Assembly (NCBI GenBank): GCA_963924555.1
Contig: OZ004597.1
Coordinates: forward strand, 4,482,404 to 4,546,403
DNA: 64,000 nt
Source: Crambe crambe
Taxonomy: Eukaryota; Porifera; Demospongiae; Poecilosclerida; Crambeidae
Direction: 5' to 3'
Both the position numbers and the translations under genes were made by a program. A model generated the notes under the pieces. It did not search any database. It had not been told where the DNA came from and saw only the letters and a program-made list of their open reading frames with translations. Shown in pieces: positions 11,501-27,800 of this stretch; within the stretch, counting starts at the first letter, position 1, and every line of letters begins with the position of its first letter.

Positions 11501-14500
11501 ATAGTTACAGGTAATCTCTAAGTGAAGGTGCCATATATACTCATTGGCTGCAAGCACCTTACACTCAGTACTTGGTATCTATAGGAGAGAGAGAGAGTGC
11601 ATACCTGCCCTAGAAATTTCTCTGTACCATGAGTTTGGCGAGGGATGATCTCTGAGTCAAAATTAAAGTCATCCTTATACAGGAGAAAGAACTCTGTCCT
11701 CTCTTGTGCAGTAAGATCCAGGAAGCGATATCTTAATAACTCTGTTTCCTGATTCAAAAACCAGCGACGCATTTCTTCACTGTATTACATACGTGCACCA
11801 TGATAAAATTGTTCATTCAAGTACTGAACTCACTTTCTGCAATACGCAAGACGAAGAATATAGTGCGAAATGTGATCTCTTCTTCTCTCCTCTCTATGCT
11901 TCGTTTCATATCCATTGCTACCAACATACTGTAGTGAAAAATGGGGAGTAATAAACTAATTATTGTTATACACCATGTAGCTGGAAATTTTTCAAAAAAG
12001 CTTAATTTTTAAAATTATTTTTGTGATTTATACTGCTGTCATGAAATTTCTATTCATGGAATTTTAAGTGGACGTGGTGTGACATGTACACATACAATTG
12101 AGTATTCTTTCAATTAACTAGAATTATGAGTTTTTCTCTCAAACTATGCCCTTCTTTCATAGCTTGTTGCTCGAGTCAGAATCCTGAAATTAAAGTGACT
12201 TACCGATAAAGGCATAAGTTTGCAGGAAGCCATGATCCTTTTTTGATAATCATCACTACCTTTGTGCACTCCTTCCTGTAAACTCCGCTGCTTTACTCTC
12301 TCAATTTCCTGTAACACTATGATAATGTATAAGGGTCGAGTCAATATGCTACCAAGCAGGAAATATAAACACCTTGAACAAAGAGTCAAGAAGTGTAGTG
12401 GAAAATGAATGCAGTTAAAAGTCGTCATGTGTTTAACAATTTTGGTAAGGGGTTGTCGTGTAATGAACTGTGCACAGGAAATTCTCACTAAATAAAAATG
12501 GTGTCTACTTTTAATGCTCTATAAATCCAGACTCTATATATAGCTGGCAAAAGAACTGTAAGCTTAGGTTTTATTTCCTGGCCTTATGATGTCTAAAGCA
12601 GAGTTACTCATTTGGTATGCAATTTAATACACACAAAAGGGAATTCATACTTTGATATTGTAAAATCTGACACTATACTTTTATTTTTCCTTTCTTTCTT
12701 CTAGTGCCCTCAGTGTGGTAGCTATGCATCGTCAATATGCAGAAGGTAGATCTGATGTAGTCCAAAATGAAGCAGAGTTAGGCACTCTTTTAAGTTAATA
12801 GCAACTTTAGAGATCCAGCGCTCACATTATGTGTTCCCCCTCTACTTGGTATGTAACCTTTTTTTTTTCTTTTTTTTTTTTGGGGGGGGGGGGGGGAGGG
12901 GGGTGATTAGAATGTTTAATTGTACTTCATATCAGAGAGTACGATAGTACTCTCTAAGTAGGGATGACACGGATTGCCCCATTGGACTAATACTTAGTAT
13001 TTTCTTTCATAACTCTCCCTCCTACAGTCAGCAACTCCTAACTTGAAGACAGAACACCTTCAATGTGCTAGGACTCAAGTATGAAGAGCAGAAGACTGTT
13101 TTCATCTGGTCGTCATCATCGACAGAAATTTTTCATTCAAATGCTATATCACACTACTCAAAATTGACTGCGCTATAATCCTTTGAATTCGACATATTCA
13201 AAAAAATAGCACATATAATGTGGCAGACATTTTTATGCCTCCATACATGTGATTCTTGGAGCTTGACCTCACAACAGACTAGCGAATCTGTCATTACCTT
13301 TCTCTCTTGATGTTGGTCTCTCGATGCTCAGAGCGGCACTAGTCTGGTTATGAATCAAGCCTTAATGCAACAGTATATCAGGTACATATCAGTAAAAAAT
13401 TATTTCCTACTTCACTCTCATCTTGGCCTATCATGGGAGTGAAGTAGGAATAGTTAGCTTGTAGTTGGTGATAGGTAAGGGGTTACTTGACTGAAGTTCA
13501 CTCTCTTGTTGCTGAACCATTCCTACTTTTCTTTTCTATTTAGAATAAACCCCCTTTACTTGTCATAATTATGTGCCACATGAATAGACTATATGTAATT
13601 ACGAAACCAAGATTGGACTGATTCTGGGGTTGAACAAAGAAATCCACAGCTGCTTGTACTCACTTAACTGTATAAATGCTAAAAGGCAAGATTTGAAGTA
13701 AAATGCTAGTTTTCATATAAAACAGACAGCATTACAGATAAATAGGTAAATACTTTTTTGAAAGTCATGGAAACAACAGCTGCAAAAAGAGTAGATTGAG
13801 GTCTATAAACTTTTTGGTTGTCAATAATCAATGGAATGGACTAGACTGGATTACTGGACTGACCTTTGATCACACTAGGCCACAGTGATAATGAAAAGCT
13901 TCAGGGGACATACATCCCTAAAACATGCTAATGTTCAGCAGATAACAGTGCCTGCACATTTGCAACTGAACTGGGAATGAAGAATGGCCATACAGAGATG
14001 ACCACTGGCTCTTCTCTGGACATGTCTGCAGCAGCAACATAAAGGGTCTGAGTATAGTCATGTGGGTTTTGCACACATTACAAATTTGAGACTCAATCAG
14101 ATAAGGGGTCATCATATATATGCTCATAGCTAGCCTGTAGTGTTATATGTAGTATAGGTGATGGTAATTCAGGGGGGTGAGGACAGTGAAGAGGTCAAGG
14201 TTAAAGAGGGGGTGTAGTACATGAAGAGATCCATGCACAGCCAGCTAACCAGTTTTGCATATATACATGTAATAATTATTTCAGTATCATCATAAATGTA
14301 TAGCTACGATACATTGTGGATTATCTACACGATGTAGAACTTCAGTGCCATAGCTGATATTCACCACAAGTGCTGCCACAGGTATGTTGTTAAACTTCAC
14401 ACCTCTGCACTGGCACACCCCGAGAGCTAAAAGAGTATCATGAGAATCCATCTACTCAAATAAAAATGCAGCAGCCATTTTGCAGCTGCATTTTGTAAAA

Positions 14501-14956
14501 TCCGGGAAAGGTTAAAGCTGGCCTTTCTGGAAGGGACAGGGCCGGTGAGATTATCTGGCCGAGTTACGTCACAGTCGAAGGGGTCAAGATTTTTTTTTTG
14601 CCAAAGTCAAAGGTCAAGAGGATGGTCAAAATTCTTGACCCTGGTCGCAGATGGAAGTACAGACCCTATGCCCCTGGTAATTGCTGCATGGCTGAGATAT
14701 AGCACAGAGCTTTTTTAGGGATCAAGTAGTCCTATCCAGCTAGTCCAGAGATTGTTGAAAGCCATTGGCTGTTGCATTCATATCCCCACACCCCACAGAC
14801 ATAGTAAAACTAACATTTAAGTCTTTGTAAAGCCAATTCTTCGAATTCATCCAGACTAATGGTCTGTACAGGAGGAATCTTGTAAATTTGTAATCTCGAA
14901 GAGTATTCTTCTTTCCCCAGACCGCGTTTTCTTCTCTTTGGGTTATTAAACTCCAT
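8512..14956 (-). CDS. PRIM2: DNA primase large subunit
   Basis: Regulatory, iron-sulphur subunit of the primase-polymerase alpha complex that makes RNA primers. Eleven exons (listed 5' to 3') keep phase: 14815-14956, 12204-12316, 11834-11928, 11605-11779, 10419-10556, 10231-10320, 9926-10069, 9629-9811, 9358-9484, 9138-9289 and 8512-8712, about 519 residues, close to the human length. Landmarks are the N-terminal [57 protein letters not shown] with [17 protein letters not shown], the [13 protein letters not shown] exon, [19 protein letters not shown] and [14 protein letters not shown]. Four Fe-S cysteines are placed as in the family (PPC, SC, HGC and AC contexts). The tail is acidic. The intron after 9926-10069 needs a GC donor (TTG|GCAAGT). 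Introns hold minisatellites and dispersed repeats. Its stop is 41 bp from that of the convergent upstream gene. Confidence 0.95.
8811..9130. repeat. minisatellite in the last PRIM2 intron
   Basis: About eight imperfect copies of a roughly 30-40 bp unit built on CTCAACCCAGAAGCCCTGTT followed by GGTCTCTTTGTACATACCC. Several units are truncated. It fills most of the intron between exons 9138-9289 and 8512-8712. The array stays open in more than one frame but carries no gene signal. Each full unit contains GTACATACC, the reverse complement of a GGTATGTAC donor-like word that is also the real donor context at 9137. Confidence 0.85.
9813..9881. repeat. (CATA)n microsatellite
   Basis: About seventeen uninterrupted CATA units directly next to the acceptor of PRIM2 exon 9629-9811, so the array forms the polypyrimidine-poor 3' end of that intron on the minus strand. 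Confidence 0.95.
10735..11182. repeat. dispersed repeat and MITE-like segment in PRIM2 intron
   Basis: The first part repeats a family also seen at about 146-420 (CAAGGGCAACCACATAC and a later AATGGCTGAG block). The second part (about 11098-11182) begins GTGTTACACAGGCACCCAAC and ends GGTTAGAACCCCCATGTAAAC. It resembles the segment at 56320-56465, including the shared AATTGATATGACCC / CATCAATTAGGTGGGTT core in inverse form. Confidence 0.5.
12317..14814. other. large first intron of PRIM2
   Basis: About 2.5 kb with no supported exon. It contains a T-run followed by a long G-run (about 12860-12905) and a short hairpin with 14-bp arms, TTCCTACTTCACTC at 13404-13417 and its reverse complement at 13437-13450. 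The rest looks like unique, AT-rich intron sequence. Confidence 0.6.
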
Positions 14957-15224
14957 CTTCCCGCCACAAATTTTACATACCGAACTGTCGATCTTTACCT
15001 ACTATTATAAAAAAGGACAGTAAAGGGTCGACGCCGCCAGACTAGGGAGCTCGAACTTTTAGATGCACTATACTGTGCTGCATGCTGCAGGGGATTGGCT
15101 CATGTTATTATGGTATTTATTAGAGCTAGCTTTATAGCTAGCTAGCTAGCGCAGCGCTGAGGTTTTGTTCGCTCGCCGACCCTTTACCAACATCGAGAGC
15201 CGCTCGTTCGATTCCTGATATGTA

Positions 15225-17395
15225 GCTAGCTATTGAGCTATGTTATAGCAGTATAAAAACTATAATTTTTTGTACTTTCTATAGTAGCTAAGAGACATGT
15301 TGCTCTGTATCGTCTAGCTAGCTATTACACGTAAGTAGCTATCTAGAATATTTTCCAATACTGATTTGTATAAAGCTCAATCGTGCATTCACATCAATAT
15401 AGATCAGTTATAAATATTCCATCGCTGTACACTTGCAAAAAATGTTAACTTTCTAGCTAAGCAAGACACTAGAAAAAAAACATGCTCCTGAATAGCTAAC
15501 AAGCTTGATATTTTGATGCACCTATAAACAGCATAGAAATATAGCTAATAGCTAATGAAAAATATCCTAGGAGATATTATCATTATAGAAGAGATTCATC
15601 ACTAAGACAGAAACGACCTAGGAGATTTTTTATTGCTAGGGGAATTTGTTGGTGAGAGATTGTCTTTGTATAATCAGATATAGCTATACTACCTCTCCAC
15701 TAGCTACTTTATATGCAGCGACAATATATCCTGGCAGCGACGAAATATCCAGGTCGCTCGCGACAGAATTTCCTAGGATATTTTGTTACCGCAACAGAAT
15801 CTCCCAGCGACAAAATAAAGTGATACCGGCACTGGGTCCCGGGCTGGTGGCCTGAATGGACCTGACCGATCCCGTTGCTGGGACTGTAGACACAGCGTTC
15901 TATACATATACTGCTATAACATAGCTCAAGTGCATGAGTGACATATAACCGTATAGAGCTAGATAAGAAAATATCCTGGGAGATTTTATTACCACAGGAG
16001 ATTTTATTACTTATCTATAGCTATAGTGAGAGACTTTATTAATTTTTTTTTATTTTAATAATAAGGACAATATCAATGAGTTCTAGATACAAAAATAAGA
16101 TGGGAATCCGGAAATGGAGAATCAAAAATAAAATATCAACCAAAAACAAAAACAACAAAACAAAAAAAATAATAAATAAAACTTATTATTATTATATGAT
16201 TTACAGCACAAAATGACGTTTAAGAAATGAGATAGCCAAGTTACAACAACAAAAAAAAAGATGGGGCAATTAGAGCAGGCTGAGGATGAACCAAGACTGG
16301 CCTGGCGATTAGGAGAGGATTAAAAACAACAACAAAAAAACCACAACGAACAATCAAACAAAAACAACAACATAAAAATATTGGTGGCTTGAAATTTGAC
16401 ATACAGTTTCGGCAAGGGCAGGCAAGATGGAATGTGCAAGTGTTATATTGGCTTCAAAATTTCTCAGAATAACTGATCAAAAATAATCTTTGAGTTTGGA
16501 TTTGATGGTAGGAGCATATCAATTGGTGGCAGAGAGTTCCATAATTTAGTCGGCCTGTTGAAATAGAAGTGTCTTTGGGAGTTGAAGATGTGAAGAACAT
16601 AGCTATAGCTATTGGAGAGCAACAAAATAATCTAGAAGATTTTATCACTCTATTGCTATACAACTATGTATGTGAAGAACATAGCTAGCTAGAAGAGCAA
16701 CAAATATCCTAGGAGATTTTACTTAATAATTATGGTGAGTGACTATAGGAGATTTTGCTTTGTATATTCTATACTCCACTATCTATGCTCTGGCTATGGT
16801 ATAGCTAGCTGTGACAATATATCCTGGCGGCGACAAAATATCCTATAGGAGATTAAGTCGCTCGCGACAGAATTTCTTAGGATATTTTGTCGCCGCGACA
16901 GAATCTCCTGTGACTTTTTTTTTTCTCTTTCGACCTTTGAAAATTTTTCTAAGTGTCCTGGTACCGGTGTCACAGTTTATTTTGTCACTGGGAGCATAAT
17001 AATATTATTATCGATTCTGTCGCGGCGACAAATATCCTAGGAAATTCTGTCGTAATCTCCTAGGATATTTTGTTGCCGCCAGGATATATTATCGCAGCTA
17101 CTTGATACATCTCTTATAGGATATTTTGTTCCTCAGCACTGCATTCATAACTATATTAATATTATAGTTAATGAAAAATATCCTTATAGTGATTTTTTAT
17201 TGCGAGCTAGGAAAGCAATTTGTTGGAGCGCATGTCTTTGTATAATCACATCAGATACAGCTATACCTCCTACTTCACATGAAGCGACAATATATCCTGG
17301 CGGCGACAAAATATCCTGGGAGATTATGTCGCTCGCGATAGAATTTCTATCGCCGCGACAGAATCTCCCAGCGAGAAAATAAACTGTGACGGAAT
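15225..17395. mobile_element. cluster of non-autonomous TIR transposon copies (same family as 42-53 kb)
   Basis: Contains several terminal blocks of one family, recognised by GCGACAATATATCCTGGCGG, GGTCGCTCGCGACAGAATTT, CGCGACAGAATCTCCCAGCG and a GTGTCACAGTTTATTTTGTC end. Complete or partial ends lie at about 15720-15835, 16808-16915, 16968-17090 and 17283-17390, in both orientations. The interior carries the family core (GATTTACAGCACAAAATGAC, then AAGACTGGCCTGGCGATTAG) near 16200-16320. No transposase is encoded. The right edge lies within about 15 bp of the first recognisable LARS2 exon. Confidence 0.8.
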
Positions 17396-17407
17396 CACTA
17401 CTAGTAG

Positions 17408-22693
<5,286 letters not shown>

Positions 22694-23469
22694 ATATGAG
22701 TTTCACTAAAATATATGTGGCACCTCATGGTCGAGTTATTAATTTTGCCAAATAATGTATTACCCAGCTTTGGAAAATCAATTTTGTCTCATCTCACCTT
22801 TATTAATATTTCAGAGTCATGGCTACATAAAGTGACGTGCACCATAGTGGAACCTATGTGTGCACAGCAACTATATAGCTAAAGGAACTAGACTGTTATT
22901 ACAGCTGTGTGATCAATACTTTCATTTGAATTGTGTTCACAAAGTTCCACACACTATGAGATCCCTGAGAAACTTGAGGGAAACACAGTGTATTTTTTGT
23001 AGGATATGCAAGGGCATGGCGAAAACGATGAAACATGCCGTGCCTTCGTATATTCTATGAATTTCCTTATCAAGTTTCCTTCAGGTTTCACTCCTAATTT
23101 TCAGTGACACTTTTGATGTATAATGGGGCTTCATAAAACAGTGTCAACCACCCATTCTATGACTTCTATTGTCTTCAAAATTCATCAATTGCCATGACAC
23201 TAAGGGAGAGAGGAGGGGTTTGGGGCTTAGCATTATAATGATGTTATTAATTGTTGGAAAAAGCCCTCTAATTGACAGTTAAGGCAGCAGAGGAGTCTTG
23301 TTTCTTTGATAACTCTCAGGCCGTTCTTGTTTATGCAGACATCAATTTATTATAAAAAGGCACTAATATCTAGATGTGATTAACATTGACCATTATTATG
23401 TAGTGTAAACTGACTTTTGTGGCAGAACTGAAGAACAAATCAATGCTATAGCTACACTGTCCATGTGAT
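22694..23469. other. spacer, possible upstream MCMDC2 exon
   Basis: Mostly non-coding. At about 22900-23040 a plus-strand stretch encodes VPHTMRSLRNLRETQCIFCR, loosely like the N-terminal part of MCM proteins. It could be an early exon of the downstream MCMDC2-like gene, but its borders are unresolved. Confidence 0.3.
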
Positions 23470-23519
23470 GTGCTCTTCTTCACATGCAAGGAATATAGTC
23501 AATTTCCCTTCATTTTCCT

Positions 23520-24065
23520 GCAGGTGAATTTGAGCATGCTATCAAGAAGCAAGTTGTGTCTACTGGCAAGCAATACAGCACTCCACCCATCTTTATCCTG
23601 CAAGTTGATATTTAGTAGCGCCACTGACATCAACCACTTCAGCGTATCCATCATAGCTTGCCGACATCAAAGGAGGGAATCCATTTCTGTTAAATAGTTG
23701 ATTGACCTGAGCACCATTTCCAATAGCTTTGCTCTTATTCTGTATAGCTGCATACTAAACAGTTGATAGGTCTCCTTTTGAGCACCCATTTTCTAGCAGC
23801 AAATATTTCGACATTCTCATTTGCACTTGCACTCATCAACACTGATGATCCATCATTCTGCAACCAAGTTGACTGCAGCACCCTTTTTAAGCAATCAACT
23901 TGCCATTTCATTCCAATTTTGCAACTATTAGTGCCAAATTTTTTCTGTAAGTCTTTCGTGGCTCCACTCCTTAATAAAAGTTCTTTGTGTCCTTCTTTAG
24001 TTGTGTTCATCACCTTGTGCGTCGACCTCTTCCAACAATAGAGTAAGTGATCAATTATCAGACGG
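23520..24065 (-). pseudogene. degenerate ankyrin-repeat fragment
   Basis: Read on the minus strand, pieces of ankyrin repeats appear in shifting frames: TKEGHKELLLRSGATKDLQ (about 23950-24010), GSSVLMSASANENVEI (about 23800-23850) and NRNGFPPLMSASYDGYAEV (about 23640-23695). Stops and frame changes separate them, and no start or splice structure is evident. They resemble the ankyrin repeats at 40466-41760, so this looks like a decayed relative lying antisense between LARS2 and MCMDC2. Confidence 0.6.
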
Positions 24066-24841
24066 ATCAATTACTGGACAATTATACCTAGAAAACTCTG
24101 CCATAAACTGGTAGCTGTGATTATTATTATTTTTTTTGGACAACTCCTTCAATGATGCCACAGCTGAAAGTCAGGATTCTGAATCAGTTTTCAATCTTTT
24201 GATACCTAAATCATAGGTACCAGATGCCAGAAAAAGTGTCAAAGTTGGAAGACAGGAAGGTTCCATCCTTCCCCTGTCTGTGTCTACATTTATAGAAGTC
24301 AAGCTTCAAATACCACTGCAATACAAACCTGAACTTAGGCACTATATGGTAATCAATATTCAGACACTGATTTTTAATGGTGGAGGATGGTGGAGGATGT
24401 CACATGTAGAACACTAGATGGTACGTTTATATGTATGAAAAAAAATTACATCAACATTACCAAGTCAACTACTGCCTGTATGTAATTGATCAAGGTGCAT
24501 ATCTAGCTTATCACTTTGCTGTTATCAGATCCTTTCATTCAAAGTGCTTTATTACCGGCTATCCAACTTTGCAGCTCAGTTTATGTGGACATTCAAATAC
24601 CATTAGAATTGATGATTGATAGAGTATTGTGAAGACTAGAATAACATCTCTTCTATATTTCTTGGTGGAGTCTCTTTATTAAGAAGACATGACTGCATCT
24701 CTTTGTTTTATTTGTAGAGTCTGATGCTTATATATTAGTGCAGTCTGTTGTGTGATAATGAAATTGACTCTTTAAAGTTGTTGATTAAAAATTGTAAGGG
24801 AAAAATCCATAAAAATATGATTAAAATTTCCTTTCATTTTA

Positions 24842-27800
24842 GATAAGCTGTACATTGTGCTAGTTCCTTGTGATTGGTGTGATACACCTTTAACTCATTT
24901 TGAATACCAACGGCTACAAGGAGTGTGTGTTGTTGTAAGGAAAGATCTGTGCAGTGGACTCAGACTTGGGGCAAGGGTCACTATAATTGGTGCTCCCACT
25001 CATAAACTAGTCACTCACTCTCAGCAGACATTCATCAACTCAATCATAGAGGTATGTTAGCCACATAGCAACTTTTAGAATCACATTATGCATAGCGAGT
25101 ATGTGTCTTCATATGTTTCATTCAGGCGAATAATATTTCAATGGAATTAAGTCAGAGGCAGAAGCTATTGCCCTCTGCCTAGAAGCATTCTTCATATTTT
25201 GAAATGTGATGGTTATCATAGTACTTACATTTGAGGAGCTATCAAATGGTATCTAATTAGGCAATTCGGTTCTGCTGCTCTCCTACTTAACTGTCTGTGC
25301 TTTGTCATTCTGTATTATTGGCTGCTACTTAGTGTGATAGAAGAAAAAATCAAGCAAGTTGAACTTCATAGACCACAATTAACTGCATACCAAGTAGGAA
25401 TATACTGGAACATGCCAGGGTTTCCAACTAGAGTAAGCTAGTTCATGCTATGAAGCACCAACTAAAGCCTAGGGAAGACTGAGGGTAGCATAGAGATAGC
25501 TTAGAGTTATAGTATAGCTGGATAGCAAAAGTAATGTGCACTTCACGATAAAATCGTGAAACTTTGCACATTAATTCTACACATAATGGACTATACTTTT
25601 TGACGTAGAACCATCTTGGATTTGACATTTAGGTAAATTTATGTGTTAATTTGCGTACAAGAATAGCAAATGTCTCTATTAAATCTTGACATATCACTGT
25701 AATCTACCCATTTTGGATATCATTTGAATGGTCATGTTCTAAGGAACATTTTGAAACTTGAATCAAGTTCATAATTAATTTGGTTTTAAAGTTATGACCA
25801 TTTTTATACCTTGAAATGTGTCGAAATCTAGTTTATTAGCGTATTTCTGTATAGTGGTTTGTACTTGCAGGCTGGCAAATAGAATTCAGTTGGCACACAT
25901 GGTAAGATGATCTAGATTATTGAAAGGCTCTGTTGCTATGGCAAAGCGGCATTCATTGGTGGATGCTTCTACACCTATGCCTCTCAAGAAACCTCACATC
26001 ACAGACTGGAAGTTTTGTGTCCTTTATCAAAAGAACACAAAACAGATTTGGAATATCCAGCTAGGTTGTCCAAAGCACCTATTGGTAGTGGCTACAAATC
26101 ATTAGCAGAGCACCTCATTCAGTTTCAGATGCATGATTGCATGCCACTAGATAAAAGGCTAGATGATGGAGATGGTATTGAAGCTATGATGATGAGGCAA
26201 CATGCTTGTTGGCATAAAGCATGTCGCGTAATATTTAACCAGACCAAGCTTGAGTGGCTGGAAAAAAGACTTACAGATGTGAAGAGTGAGAGGAGATGGC
26301 TAAGTCACTGCCTATGCAGACTTGTTCTAACAATGAGAGTGTGAGGACAGATGCTTCTTCTGAGATGAATCAGCTGGTTCTGCATGTCTACACAATGCTT
26401 TTACCTACGATATCGACAGGAAAATTCGCAAATGAACACTAGAGCTTGAAGATACTTCTCTCTTAGCCAAATTGGCACCAAGGTGACATGATTGCCCTTG
26501 TCTTGTAGCATTGTATAACAGAGCTAGAAATCCCAGAACTGGGAGTTGTATTTGAAGGTCATGTTCATACATCAAGATTAAAACTGAGGTTGCTTTCTGG
26601 GGAGAAATGTCATTTGATATTGGTGATTCTCTTAAGAAAGCTTGTTATCATGACGGTGATAATGATACTATGCATTTGGCACAAGCAGCACAAAAGTAGC
26701 AAGAAAAGAAATGTTCAGCCAAGCCTTTTCGGTACATTCAGTGAAGAATCCTTGCAAAATGCTGTAGCTACCACAGTCATTATTCGCTCTTGTCAGAAGG
26801 TACGTCCCTACATAAAGCACCAAACTCAGCTTGTCACTACAGCCAATACAAAAGCATCCTATTACATTTCTCAGCTCCTGATGTTTAACAGTGTCAAACA
26901 CACACGAGCTCTGCATTCCACTTCTACTGTTTGTCACAGCTCTGAGCATTGTTCCGGTTATGTAGCACTGAAACTTCATGCTGTCACATGTATAGTTAGA
27001 ACCCCAGGAATTTTTCATGCATTTACAGAATGTGATACTATCTCATCTTTTAGTGGAAGAGGAAAGAGCTTGGAAATTTTGGCAAGTTTTCCTGACATTA
27101 CTGAAACATTAGAACACCTCCTTTTGATGGAAGTTACATGTATTAGTGATTCTGTAATGTCTGTGTTGGAACGATTTGTATAGTGATCAAGTGAGTATCA
27201 ACAATGCTAGGAAGCAACTGTTCACACAGAAGTTACGCAGCTTAGAGAACTTACCACCAACACAGGCTGCACTTGTACAACATATCAAACAAGCAAGCTA
27301 TCAAGCAAATTGCTGGAACAGAGCCCTGTGTCCTGCGTCTGGATCCTAGTCTTCCATGCCCAATAGACTGGGGATGGCAAAAAGACAGTGTGGGATGGAA
27401 ACCTACTGAGTATTCTGAGATTCTGAGTCTTGTCATGAGCTCATTCACTGCAGTTGCAAGAAAAGGTGTAGAGGGAAGTATAAATATTTGAAGGCTGCAC
27501 TAAAGTGTACTCCTCTTTGTTCTTGTTCAGGAACATGTTAAAGCTAGCTGTACCATGTTTAAACACAACTTGCAACCTACAATATTTCACTAATTCATTT
27601 GAACAGAATGAAATATGGATATAATACAAGTACCAAATTATTTGTTACATTGAGACCTTTAATTTGATACCCATATTATGTACATTTGGAAATTTTTTGG
27701 GTAAAAAACAATTAATTTACTCCTAGAGGTCACTAAAGGTCAAATTCTGAGGTGGTTCTACGTCTGAAAAATAACTTTATTATGTATAGAAACTACATAC

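Noticed and set aside
12144-12488. 114-codon minus-strand frame as a separate gene.
   Set aside because: It overlaps PRIM2 exon 12204-12316 in frame and simply reads on into both introns.
15170-15215. GTTCGATTCCTG as a tRNA gene.
   Set aside because: Only a B-box-like word, with no T-stem pairing partner, anticodon arm or acceptor stem.
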